From contig CM070594.1 of NCBI GenBank assembly GCA_036346395.1, positions 16,711,385-16,775,384 of the forward strand: a DNA stretch of 64,000 bases, given 5' to 3'. Within the stretch, counting starts at the first letter, position 1; every line of letters begins with the position of its first letter. The stretch is from Hsuehochloa calcarea (taxonomy: Eukaryota > Streptophyta > Magnoliopsida > Poales > Poaceae). Below the pieces are notes generated by a model, which was given only the letters and a program-made list of their open reading frames with translations, ran no database searches and was not told the DNA's origin. The position numbers were made by a program, and so were the translations under genes. Shown here piece after piece: positions 48,206-58,593 of the stretch.

Positions 48206-49940
48206 CCCCTACCTTTCCTTACTCTTGATTTTGCTCAGGCTGCCCTCCCCTCGGTGAAGTCATCGTCACCGCCGCTATTGATCGTCGCTGGACCTACTCC
48301 AACGGTCTCCTTCGTCATTTTTCCTCCGATGGGCTCCCTAACCCCTTCTAATGCCCGTGCATGCGCTATTTTGCCGTGGGCATCTTTGCTTTGAGTAGAA
48401 CCATGTTGGCCGTAGCTCGCCGTCGCCAATTCATGTCGCGTCGCCGCTCCGATCCACCTCCGGCGGTATCCCGGCCACCTATAGCTTCGCCAGCGCATAG
48501 GGATCCCGTTTTGGTCACTTACCCACGCCGCCATGGCCTTCTTTGCCGGCGACACACCGGCAAAGCCACGGTCGAGCGCTCCTCTGCACTGTCATTTAGG
48601 ACCAGCACTGTAGCATCGCAATTAGAGCCAAATCTATGTCATTAGGACATCATTAATGCTAAGTGTTGTTAATGCTGGCTTTGTTTCGCAAATACTTCAC
48701 TGGCATGCGGGCGCAGTATGTTTAAATGCATAGTAATCCCACATGTGAACTGGTGCACTGCGCCGTAGACCATCGGTCCATGTGCGATTTCGTGGACCAT
48801 GTGTATGACACGTGGGTCCCGCGTGTCAGTAGCTATTTTCTTTAGAATTTTAATTCAAATAGAAAAGAAATTCATAGGCCCCACTTGGCATAGACTATGG
48901 CTAGGTAACCCTCAGTGAAAAAAGGATTAAATGCTTTTATAAATTTTGAAATGATTTATTTATACACTATAAATTGTTCAAACTTCAAAATTGTATAAGT
49001 ATTTTATTTTAACTCCAATTTGAGTGAATCAAATTTTGTTGTATCACATTTTTAATGTAATTTATTTTGGTATAATTTTAAGACTTCTAACTATCCCAAA
49101 AAATTTTGTTAGTAGAATTAATTTTGGTATGTCATTATTTTTGCACTAGAAATTCGTTTAACTTCAAAAATGCATAAGTAATTCTCGGTAACTCCTTATT
49201 GAGTGAAATTAGTTTTGATAGTTTAAATTTGTAACGTAATTTAATTTGGAATAGGTTTTAAGTATGTCACTATCACATAAAATCTTGTTATTCAAATCTT
49301 TTACACTCTAATGTCAGAACTTTGAAAAATCATAGCAAACTCTTTTTAACTCCAAATGACGTAATTCATTTTTTTTTGTTCTTAGAATGTCATGCTATGT
49401 TTACCATAAAATTTTCATAGCCACCACCTTTCTGGAAATGTTCATGAAAAATTAGGTTTCAGATGGACAGTATACGAGACTATTTTTTCTGATTTGTCTT
49501 TTCCGGCAGATTTGTTTAGGCTATACCTTTTGCATTCAACATCAAAATAAAATAATTTTTGTTTATAAATTCACTTAAAATCATGATCTACCTTATGTGT
49601 AAATTTCATGATTTTTGGATGATTTTAGTTTTTTGAGTTTATTCGACGTTATTCGTTCTTATTTCGTTCTCTGCATTTATTCGATTTTTTTGAAGATTCT
49701 AATATATACGAGAGTAATCCTCTGCAACAAGTTGAATATCTCCAGCAAGACAAGAAATCCCCCCATTGAACATATTGCTCCTATTACTTTTGATACAATT
49801 GTCATGTTTGCAATTGTATATATGCATTTGCTATTTTGATAGTTAATTCTCATTAGGAGTAGTTAATCCGATTAGATACATGAGCTATAGGTAAAGGTTT
49901 CTCGTTGCTACTGAGCCTATGTTATATTATTTATAATGAT
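48206..49940. other. Intergenic or retroelement-derived, no gene recognised
   Basis: 48,210-48,650 is GC-rich without a recognisable product. 48,840-49,600 is very AT-rich and includes a three-unit diverged repeat (listed separately). Confidence 0.4.
48965..49380. repeat. Three diverged tandem units of about 160-180 bp
   Basis: Units start CACTATAAATTGTTCAAACT (48,965), CACTAGAAATTCGTTTAACT (49,144) and CACTCTAATGTCAGAACTTT (49,304). Each continues through CTTCAAAA.TGCATAAGT-like and TAACTCCAA-TTGAGTGAA-like blocks. Confidence 0.65.
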
Positions 49941-51407
49941 TTAGAGCCCGATAGACGGGCTCTGGTCATGTATATACATTGTATGCGAGTGATGTCGCTT
50001 AGAAATACTTAGAACGGTAGTATAGGGATCATCGCTTCGGCGATGATCATTATATCATCACTTAAAATACTTGGTTTAGGGTACTCATGTATGTATGGTA
50101 TTTGGAAAACTAAAATTTAAAATAAAAAGATTAGACTTGGGCATATTGGTTGGATGGTGTGTTGTTGGGTGTGTGGTTGGTGCCTGAGTCAACAAGGACC
50201 GAATTACTTGCGCCACTGTACCGAGCATTTTTGTGTGCAACCACATGAGGGGAATATGAGACCTCTCTTGACTTAGTACTTTGGGTTATGTTAATTAATG
50301 ATTCGCAGGTGGTAGCTGTTAGGGAGAAAAGTGTTATATTATTTTGGGAGTGTGCGGGGTGTGTTCCGGTTAGGTTGCCATTCCCGAGGGGCGTCGGTAG
50401 TTGTCTGAGACTTTATCCTGAGGGGTAGTTGACCGAAGCTTTACCGGTGACTCCGACACAATGTATGGGTTCCCTGTGGGAGCCCGGGACAGGCGGTTCA
50501 CGGAGGGCTAACCCCCATACGTGCAACTCTTAATTAATTCGTTCCATTGGAAAACGTCTCGTAGGACTTAACTATGTCGGCATACCTTCGGAAGTGTGCT
50601 CTATTGCTTGGCAAAGGAGCAGTCTGACATGTGGGTAAAATTGTACACCCCTGCAGGGTTTTTAAACTATTCGAATAGCCTCGTCCTAGGTTATGGACAC
50701 ACTTGGATACACCCCGTAAGAATTAGACTACAATATTTTTTATAAAACTTGAAATCGGGTGGCACGAATGGGTAATTTGTGCTATGTTGTGGTGGCTATT
50801 GGGTAATTCGTTCTATGTCTCACTGTTATTTAAACAAATAAAAATAGATTCGACAAATTACTTTACAATCTATTACTCTATTGCAAAGAAAATTGGTTAG
50901 TGTAGTAGCCTTTATTTGATACATAAATGCATCTATATATTCTGTTGTTTGTAAGACTTGCGAGTACATTTGTACTTAACCTGGATGTTACTTGTTAAGA
51001 GGAATTTGACCCCCAAGGGATCAACTATTGTGAGACCGACTTCGTGCATGACGACTAGCTCGGCGGATTTTCGGTCGTTTGCCTTGTGGGTAAGGGCAGC
51101 CGGTTGGCTTTTATTTATCGCCATCTTATGGCATGTGTTTCCACTGCAACTTTAGTTTTTTTATCTTATCATTTGGCCGATCGGCCTTATTTTTGTAATA
51201 TGATCTTTGAATGTCCTTTGTGTTGTAAAGTATAAAGACTCGGTATTGTAATAACTTGTGTATGGAATTGATGCTTTTATTTTGTGAAGTGTATGTGTAT
51301 GCTCCTAGGAGGTACACAATACGCCGAGAGTGGGAAAATTTGATTTGTAATGCTAGGACCTAATTGGATGGTTAAGTATTACAAGTTAAATCGTTCGGGT
51401 TCTCACA
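49941..51407 (+). mobile_element. LTR-retrotransposon-like segment ending GGTTCTCACA
   Basis: The right terminus GGTTCTCACA is at 51,398-51,407. Internally, TATTCGAATAGCCTCGTCCT (50,670-50,690) and TGCAGGGTTTTTAAAC are phrases I associate with grass Gypsy-like elements. AGTACATTTGTACT (50,963-50,976) precedes a short frame that ends with stop 51,056 (DPQGINYCETDFVHDD). No gag or pol. Confidence 0.45.
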
Positions 51408-53450
51408 AATCCAAAACCCTGCCCACATTTCCATCGTCCGCCAACAACCAAAAGACCAGTAACAAACCAAAAACTATAAATTGAAGTTAGACGTAAAGAA
51501 GGACTGCCGTCAGATCGCGTGAAACTCATCGAGGTCCCCAGACCGACCAAGGTTAGTCGGCATCCTCTCACTTCAGTGGGTTTCATCACCCGGCAATTAT
51601 AAAAACCTGACATCCACTTTTTTGACTTACTTTAATTACAAAAAATCCCACCAATAGTGCCTTATGGACCAATGGTCCATGCATATTACCCAGTTGAACA
51701 GGACTCACCGAGAGGGAAAGCGATAGGGTAAGTGAAATTAGGGTAAGGCACAATAAAGGGAGAGAGAGAGACTAGCACCACCAAGTCCCAGCCGAAGCCA
51801 CAACAACATCCCAGATAAAAGCCATTGCTCACAGCCAAGCCAACCATTGCCTCACTTCACAACCAACATAAACAATAGCCAAGCTCCCACTGCCACCACA
51901 AGCTAAGAGCCAAGGGAGCAAGCCAAGGCAAGTCCCATCAAGCAGACAAGTGCCCACAGTCCCCAAAGGGAAGTCAAGGAAGGAAGGCCAGGAGGCAAAA
52001 GGGATGAACAGGTAGAGGAAGGCATGAGACCACCAGGGTCACCAGTGAACAACCAAGGCAACCAAAGGGCCGACCAAGCTCCAACCAGCCCACCATTTCC
52101 CCGACCAGCAGACCAATAGATAAGCCCACATCTTAGCCCTCCCCATACCTCTTAGCATCGCACACAACACTCACACTACACACAGCCACTTAGATACCAC
52201 ACAACCAGCAGCAAGCCCGCAAGAGCCGTCATGCGCCCTCGGGGCAGGTATGAGCTACCCGACGCAAACCCTGCCACGAGTTCCGTCATGGTACACTAGC
52301 TAGGCTAACCCCAAGCATGCATGGTGAAGATAGAAATAAACAAGACATAAAGCTAAACTAAAAATTGACAAGGTATGAAAAAGGGGAAAGGAATAATCCT
52401 TTGATTTAGGGTTCGAGGCCGAAGCTATGCCCAAGGACCCAAATCACCAACCCTCACCGAACCACCACCAAAACTCAACCCCAAGACATCACAACAGCAT
52501 CAACCACCATTATACAACACCATGCTCAAGAAACCCAAAACCAGAATCAAGCCCACCATGCCGAACATCACCGGTACCTAGCCACCACCGAAGTCCAGGA
52601 GACCATGCCCAAGGAAACTAAGCCACAACCAAAGCCGAAAGTCACAGCGCTCGCAACCCATCATGACCATCACAGAACCCCCACCAAAGCGCCAGCAACC
52701 CATCATGACCATCACAGAACCCCCCACCAAAGCCCACCATCATCAATCCATCACCACCGAAAGCCCCACCCCCACCATTAATTTCACCACAAAACCCCCC
52801 AAATCAGTTTGGGGCGAATTGGCAGAAATCGGTATAAATCGGCACAAATAAGTACAAAAGCGTAATACGGAGGAGAAGAATGGGGGAACTGCCGATGTAG
52901 AGTAGCCTTAGTCACCGAGAGCTGGAGGAGAGAGGGAAGCCCACCAGAAATCAACCAAGACGGGGGGTAGAACCGAATAAGGAGGTGACCGCAAGAGCTC
53001 TACTAGGTGGCGTAGATCCGGAGCAAGGCCGGCGGAGGAGAGCCGCAGGAGGACCACAGCCTACCGGGCGGCGCGAGATCCAGACGGAGAGGAGGAGATC
53101 CACGCAGAGAGGAAGAAGCGCAGGAGTGAGTGCGGGCGAGTGTGAGTGTGTTGTGTGTATGGGTGTGCTGTGCAGTGTGAGTGTGTTGAGTGCATGTGTT
53201 TGTTCAGTGGAGTATGAGGGGTGTGTGTGCGCAGTGAGTGTTGTGTGTGTGCATGTAGTGTTTAGTGCGTGTGTGTGCTGTGTAGTGTGGTGTGCTGTGT
53301 TCGTGTAGTGTTTTGGGTAGCTTTTTGCATAGATTAGTGTAGTGTCGTGTCAGTGCAAGGTTTAGGGTATGTGCGTGTATCAGGCAGTTAAAGTGCATGT
53401 AGCATTTTGTGTCGTGTGTCACAGACGTGTCTTAGATTAGGATTAGTCTA
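51408..53450. other. Low-complexity A/C-rich then G/T-rich region
   Basis: 51,770-52,830 is CA-rich (CCAACCA, CCACCAC). It contains a 41-bp tandem repeat: ACCCATCATGACCATCACAG begins at about 52,656 and 52,697. 53,120-53,420 is GTGTGTG-rich. No coding domain is seen. Confidence 0.6.
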
Positions 53451-53459
53451 ATTTAGAAG

Positions 53460-55138
53460 AAAAAAAATCCCAGGACCCGGAGGTAAGCACCCCAACCCTT
53501 CTATACCGAGCCAACCCAACTAAGGGTGAACGCATGAGTTCTGCAACCTTAGGATCTGAAGCTAACAGATCGTAGGAAAACTAGCCGTTGGGAAGCACTA
53601 ATCTAACGAGGACTTGAAAAGTTTACTAAATCAAAATCTGATGAACAAGAAGATCAACCAATTGATGTAAGCTTATTAAGCACCCTAAACAACTAAGTAT
53701 TTCTGTTATACTCTTCCGCCTTATAATTGCAGAAAGCCAACTAGTTCAGACAGGATTAGCTGGTCCAGATTCGTTGGCGTCAAGCTTTACCACGAATACG
53801 AAGGCAAGCCTATTCCCTTGAACATCAACCTAGTTATATCAAATGTAAAAGTTATCTTTATGTATCATTATATGTATGTGCATTAAAACCACATCTCAAA
53901 AATCAAATTGGATAAAAGAGAAAAGAAAAGACAAAAAGAGATGATCATGAGAAAAGAGAGCAATACAGTTGAGAGGAGCAGCTGTGCTATAAGAGTACAT
54001 ATTAAGGCTGGTAAATGGGGCCCTTGACAGGACAGTGAAGAGGTAAGAGGTGAAACCTTTTACATATGGATAATATATAACGACCAACAAAACTCCCACT
54101 GAATAAAAGGTTGTATTTAAGTGTCAGCCATTTTCCCATCTCAGGCGGGTAGAAAATACTACCTTGTTACGTTATTATACTCTCCACATCGGGTAAGTTA
54201 TATTGCATGGGTTATGAAGGAACCCATAACTGGTAGGAAGAGTCCGAAAGTGGGGGACCCAAGGCGCTATAGTAGCGTAAGGTGGAGTGTTGGGTGCGGG
54301 GATGACCGACCCAACCAACGTTATGGGAACTCGGTGGAAGATTGGGTGAGCGCCCCAAGACACCGCGGAAAATCATGGGTTGAGACTTACTAACATAACT
54401 TGGAAACCGTTTCATACTCTGAATTTAACACTGTATCAAAGGAAATGCGGGAGACCCAGCTCAGAGTAGTTATGGGTAAAGTGGTACAAACCTTGCGCAG
54501 TGCTCTATAAAACCATGAATTCATGCATATCTCTTGGATTCGAGTCTACGGTGGTCGCTAGGAGTCTATCTTCCCACTGAGTGATTAGTACTCTTTTCAT
54601 AATTAAAACAATCACTTAAATCTTGGTAAATTATTTTTCAGAAAAAGAGATGAGCTAGAAAATATGATAATCAACAGAGAAGAGTCATATAGTGCATCTT
54701 TGCTAATAATTGCTTACTGAGTACACTAGTACTCATTCTTGCTATCATTCCCCTTTGTTAGGTCCTAGTCCAACCAGAGATTACCCTGAGTGGGATGAAG
54801 GATACACAGGTGCCGAGGAGGCCGCAAGAGGCGAGGGCGCTTACTACGAGGACCAGGGTGAGGTGGACACATTATTCGACGAGTGGGACGAGTAGACGAT
54901 CGGTGGAGCAGGGCAGGCAAACAAGGGGATCTGTCCCTTTTGCAATTTTAATAATATTTGTATTTAAGACCATAGTTTTGCGTGGCTACCAGCTGTAATA
55001 AAGTATAATTTCTATATTATTATTCTAATGTGTTAACTTTGGTAAGCCTTATTATTCATTGGAGCTGTGTTCTACCGGACAAACGAATAATAATTCATAT
55101 GTCTAAGTGTGATTATCCTTGGGGTTATGATACGGGGC
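53460..55138 (+). mobile_element. LTR-like segment with terminal mini-exon
   Basis: Contains exon-like pieces with splice-like borders (GGACCCGGAG|GTAAGC at 53,475; TTGCAG|AAAGCCAACTAG at 53,730). The palindrome GAGTACACTAGTACTC lies at 54,719-54,734, followed by a TTAG acceptor-like site and an acidic frame, RDYPEWDEGYTGAEEAA to VDTLFDEWDE-stop (stop 54,893-54,895). About 240 bp later the sequence reaches TACGGGGCGCCGCA, a possible LTR end. The same module occurs at 6.9 and 39.4 kb on the opposite strand. Confidence 0.45.
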
Positions 55139-55189
55139 GCCGCAGTGGCCATCGACGTGTAGCTCTCTTCCTTGCCAGCCGGCAATGAC

Positions 55190-55402
55190 TGCAAATGTGT
55201 AGCACGTCAGGGAGGGAAGTCGGCATCAACTTCAATTTCCAAAGGAAAACAATGTATGAGCTCAAAATTTTAATTTCCGAGTAGTAGTAGTAGATGATGC
55301 AATAGATGAAGTTAATATTTTTGTTTATATGTGTGGGAAAGAAAATTAATATTTATTATACGATTTAGGATCTCATCTGCTGATATGAATTACTCTCTTT
55401 TG
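55190..55402 (+). repeat. Dispersed repeat, copy 2
   Basis: Inverted counterpart of 37,510-37,710. It continues into CTTGAACTACAAAATTGAG at 55,418, a phrase I associate with dispersed grass DNA elements. Confidence 0.65.
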
Positions 55403-55914
55403 GATTCCGTTGATCCCTTGAACTACAAAATTGAGTATTCAGCCCTGAAATCCCTACAATCGAATCAAATAACACCTAACCTTGTCTTGAACTCGGTTTT
55501 GCCATGCTGGACAACGGATAAGGGTGCTTTTGCCACATGGGCAACACAAAGTGGCGAATTCATCGGGCAGAGTCAAGGGACAAAAAGAACACAGCCCCAT
55601 TTCGTCTTGTTTGACCTCAGCATGGACTTGCGTCTTGGGCAGCGACAACTTGCGGTGGTTGTAAAGCCACCACATCCTCCAACCTCTTAATGTTGCTGCT
55701 ACTCCACCCGTGCCTCTGCTCATCGCTAAAGTCAACAGCCAAGTCGTCCCTCCCGATCTCTATTGACAATATTCCCGCTGTGAACCCCCTGATCTGTGAA
55801 GCTTTTCGGAGATTGCCCTTTCTTTCGAAAGACTTCCTTAAGGTAATCATAAGCCTTGGCCGCCATAGCCACTTCGAACCATCAATTAAAGGAGATGTTT
55901 CTATTATTTCTAAT
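55403..55914. other. Unassigned repeat-derived DNA
   Basis: Short frames on both strands (for example the minus strand at 55,617-55,850) are not recognised; the context is transposon-derived. Confidence 0.4.
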
Positions 55915-57130
55915 ATTTAGTTTTCATAGTAGCGATAGCCTCTCGTAACATTACTATTTTATTTTCATGAGCCTTTAAGTGACTAGCAATTTCAAGAATG
56001 ATGGACAATTAAAGGAGATGTTGGAAAATACACTGCATATAAAGCAACAGTAGAATCATAAAAATATATTCTAAAAACGATAGTAACTTTTCAGTAACAA
56101 AGCAATACTGCTCAGTCAACAGTGTATTACTGTCATGGTTATGATAGTGCGTGTGAATTAAAATAGAAAATGTGCTCTTATAGGGTAAAATATTCTTAAG
56201 TATTATGTGAGCAGAGTTCCATTTTATTGGTATATCCAAACCAAATTTTCTTAGACGTACATTCATTGCAACACAAAAGTTCTAATATGTTGCTATTCGT
56301 TGTTTAGAATGATCTAGGAAAGATATTACATCATGGAAAACTTTAATATACGATTCCAACATTTTTAAACCACATCTAACTATAAGATTAATAATATGAC
56401 AGGGGCATCGCTGATGTAGTAAGAAGGATTTAACATATGTACTAAATAACAGAGTGAGAATATCTATTGCCTAGAGTTTGCGGCAGCATCGTCTGAAATT
56501 ATTGCAAAGATTTTATTTGTAAGACTAAATCTTCCACAACTTTAATAATACAACCAACGATATTATCACCCGTGTGTTACATCAATTAGTTTAAATATTG
56601 TAATTCTTTTTTCTATTTCCCAATTGAAGTTAACATAATGAGCAACCACACTAAGATAATCCTCCCTAACCCGACCACTTCATATGTCCGAAGTCAAAGC
56701 CACAAAAAATGTACATGTATTAAAGAGTTCTTTTAATTTAGCACGATAATCATTATAGTATTTAACTAGATCTATCGTTGTTGTCTGTCTAGAAACAGTA
56801 GAAAATATAGAATTACGCGCAATCCTAATGTAATTTTCAAATGCTTTAGACTCACTAAAGTTTAAAGGTAGATCATGTGAAGCAATTAAACGACAAAGAG
56901 ATCGACGACGTACCTTAGGACTATAATATCCGTTATGTACCGTACCATCAGGGTTGTACTACATTTATGTCTACCTCATGATCAATCCTAATTTTGCTTT
57001 ACATCTTGCATCATGTCTAATGAAGTACTCCATTTCACCTGAAGACTTTGTAGATAATTCATGTTGACAAATTTTAGAAACAACTTATCTCACCAGAACT
57101 CCATTTTTCTATGACAAATTTTAGAAACAA
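55915..57130 (-). pseudogene. hAT (Ac-like) transposase, decayed
   Basis: On the minus strand, successive blocks match the plant hAT transposase order. LPLNFSESKAFENYI and TIDLVKYYNDYRAKLKELF come first (56,870-56,730). FVALTSDI, VVAHYVNFNWEIEKRITIF and ISDDAAAN (56,725-56,480) form the RNase H-like core. LRKFGLDIPIKWNSAHIILK, LPYKSTFSI and LLTEQYCFVTEKLLSFLEYI (56,250-56,070) follow, then PTSPLIVHH and MKTKY-like remains to 55,915. Many stops and frameshifts, with no intact dimerisation domain. A GC-rich subterminal region with CGGGCC/GGCCCG phrases lies at 57,175-57,400. Confidence 0.8.
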
Positions 57131-57174
57131 CCTATGTCGTCACATGCCTAATGGATTGACTATTGCTTAACGGG

Positions 57175-57420
57175 CCTAAACGGGTTGTGACATGCTGTGC
57201 TCGGACTGTGCCAGGCACGATATTGTACGTGCCGGGCCGGATTGGCCCGCTGGGCCAAGGTCACAACCCAAGCACGACACAGTGCGTCGGGTTGTGCTAG
57301 CCCAACCCATTTAGGTGTCAGGTCGTGATATGTCTAAGCGGGTCAATAGTGTCGTGCTAAGGCTGTCCCCGCAGACACGACCCATTTGGACATGTCTACT
57401 GTCAACTTGGAAGCAAGTTT
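57175..57420. repeat. GC-rich subterminal region of the hAT element
   Basis: Clustered CGGGCC, GGCCCG, GGCACG and CGTGCC phrases, for example ACGTGCCGGGCCGGATTGGC, in both orientations next to the transposase 5' side, as is common for plant hAT ends. Confidence 0.5.
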
Positions 57421-57447
57421 CGTTCTGCCAGGCGGACAAGAGACCGA

Positions 57448-58098
57448 GGGCATGTTTGGTTGGCATCCTAACGCTCGCTCGCCTGGCTAGGACATTGCCT
57501 GGATGTTGTCGAGGTGGCATTTAGTTGCTACCCCTGGGCGCATATGCCTGTCAGGTGATATTTCTAGGCCCAGGTGCCCAAATCGTCGTCTTCCCCATCG
57601 TCGTCGGCGCCCTCATGTACAGCACGAGCAGCGCCGCCGTCGCCTTGTCGTCGCTCTGCCTCTACCGCCTCTCCACCGAGCGCCACCTCCTCGTCACTCC
57701 ACCTCCGCCGCCGCCTCAATCGCCTCCTCGCTTGGCTCTCACCGTAGCCACCGCCTCCTCCTTGCTCTGCCTCCGCCACTAAGCCGCCTCCTCACTCGGC
57801 CTCCGCCGCGTCCTGGTTCCGCCGCCGCCTCCTCCTCGCTTCACCTCCTCCGTCTCCTCGCTTGGCTCTCATTGTCGCCTCCTCCTTCTTGCTCCGCCTC
57901 CACCGGTGCCTCCTCCTCTCTCCGCCTCCGCCGCCTCCTCTCTCTCCGCCGCCGGAAGAACAAGGATGAGGAGAAAGGAAGAGAGAAGCGTATTTTATGG
58001 ATTTACGCTTTCTCATTCGCAAAACATATTTTTTATTTTACATTTTTTCAGACTCTGATCATCAATCAAATACTATATCTCTATAGTTGTCTGACCAA
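57448..58098. mobile_element. Possible PIF/Harbinger-like element with GC-rich interior
   Basis: The left side reads GCATGTTTGGTTGGCATCC and the right side, reversed, TGTTTGGTCAGACAACTA; only about eight terminal bases match. The interior 57,590-57,960 is CCGCCTCC-rich and gives long frames on both strands without domains. The 207-codon plus-strand frame is regarded as compositional. Confidence 0.35.
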
Positions 58099-58290
58099 AC
58101 AAAAAATCATATATTTTCTGAACTAGCTCTGGATATCACCTTTTTTTTCGAACACGGGCCCAATACACCCACAGAACCAAACCTCCCCCAAACAAAAAAT
58201 CATATATTTTCTGAACTAGCTCTAGCTCTAGCTCTCTCTGGATATCACTTTTTTTCAAACACGGGCCTAATGCACCCACCAAACCAAGCC
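58098..58290. repeat. 93-bp tandem duplication upstream of the Dof gene
   Basis: AAAAAATCATATATTTTCTG starts at 58,101 and 58,194. Both copies run through GAACTAGCTCT, GGATATCAC, ACACGGGCC.AAT.CACCCAC and CC.CCC. Copy 2 has an extra CTAGCTCTAGCTCT expansion. It lies 290-480 bp before the Dof start codon, in the likely promoter. Confidence 0.9.
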
Positions 58291-58500
58291 TCCCCCGCGG
58301 CAAAGCCTTTACCGGCTACCCCGGTCTCCCTGCAGCCATCGAAAAGGGCAAAAAGTCCCAAGGAATTCGTCTGCTCCTTTCCCTCAGCTTCTGCTCCAAA
58401 CCAGGCCACTTCTCACTCGCACACAAACACGCAATTATTACCGGTTTCTCTTCCCTTCCCTTCCCCACCGAGCTCGACTCCGCGGCCTGCGCGCAGTGAC

Positions 58501-58593
58501 ATGCCATTCGCCCGCGCCGCCCATTCCCCTCCTGAGCCTGAGCTGGTGGTGGTGACAGGGCGGCTGAGATCAGGGCTCCATGGCCGCGCTTAG
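58501..58593 (+). CDS. Possible upstream ORF overlapping the Dof start
   Basis: A 30-codon frame starting ATGCCATTCGCC at 58,501 and stopping at 58,593, 14 nt beyond the A of the Dof ATG at 58,580 and in a different frame. If the transcript begins upstream of 58,501, translation of this frame would bypass the Dof start. No transcript evidence can be seen here; the peptide has no recognised motif. Confidence 0.35.
   Translation: MPFARAAHSPPEPELVVVTGRLRSGLHGRA

Noticed and set aside
46278..51407. A single 5.1-kb element bounded by TGTGAGAACC and GGTTCTCACA
   Set aside because: The flanking pentamers (GTGGA and AATCC) differ, and the interior includes an unrelated CACTA fragment and other sequence. 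More likely two separate LTR ends.
57503..58126. 207-codon plus-strand frame rich in Pro, Arg and Ser
   Set aside because: Produced by CCGCCTCC-rich DNA; dense frames exist on both strands, none has a domain, and it lies in a probable transposon.
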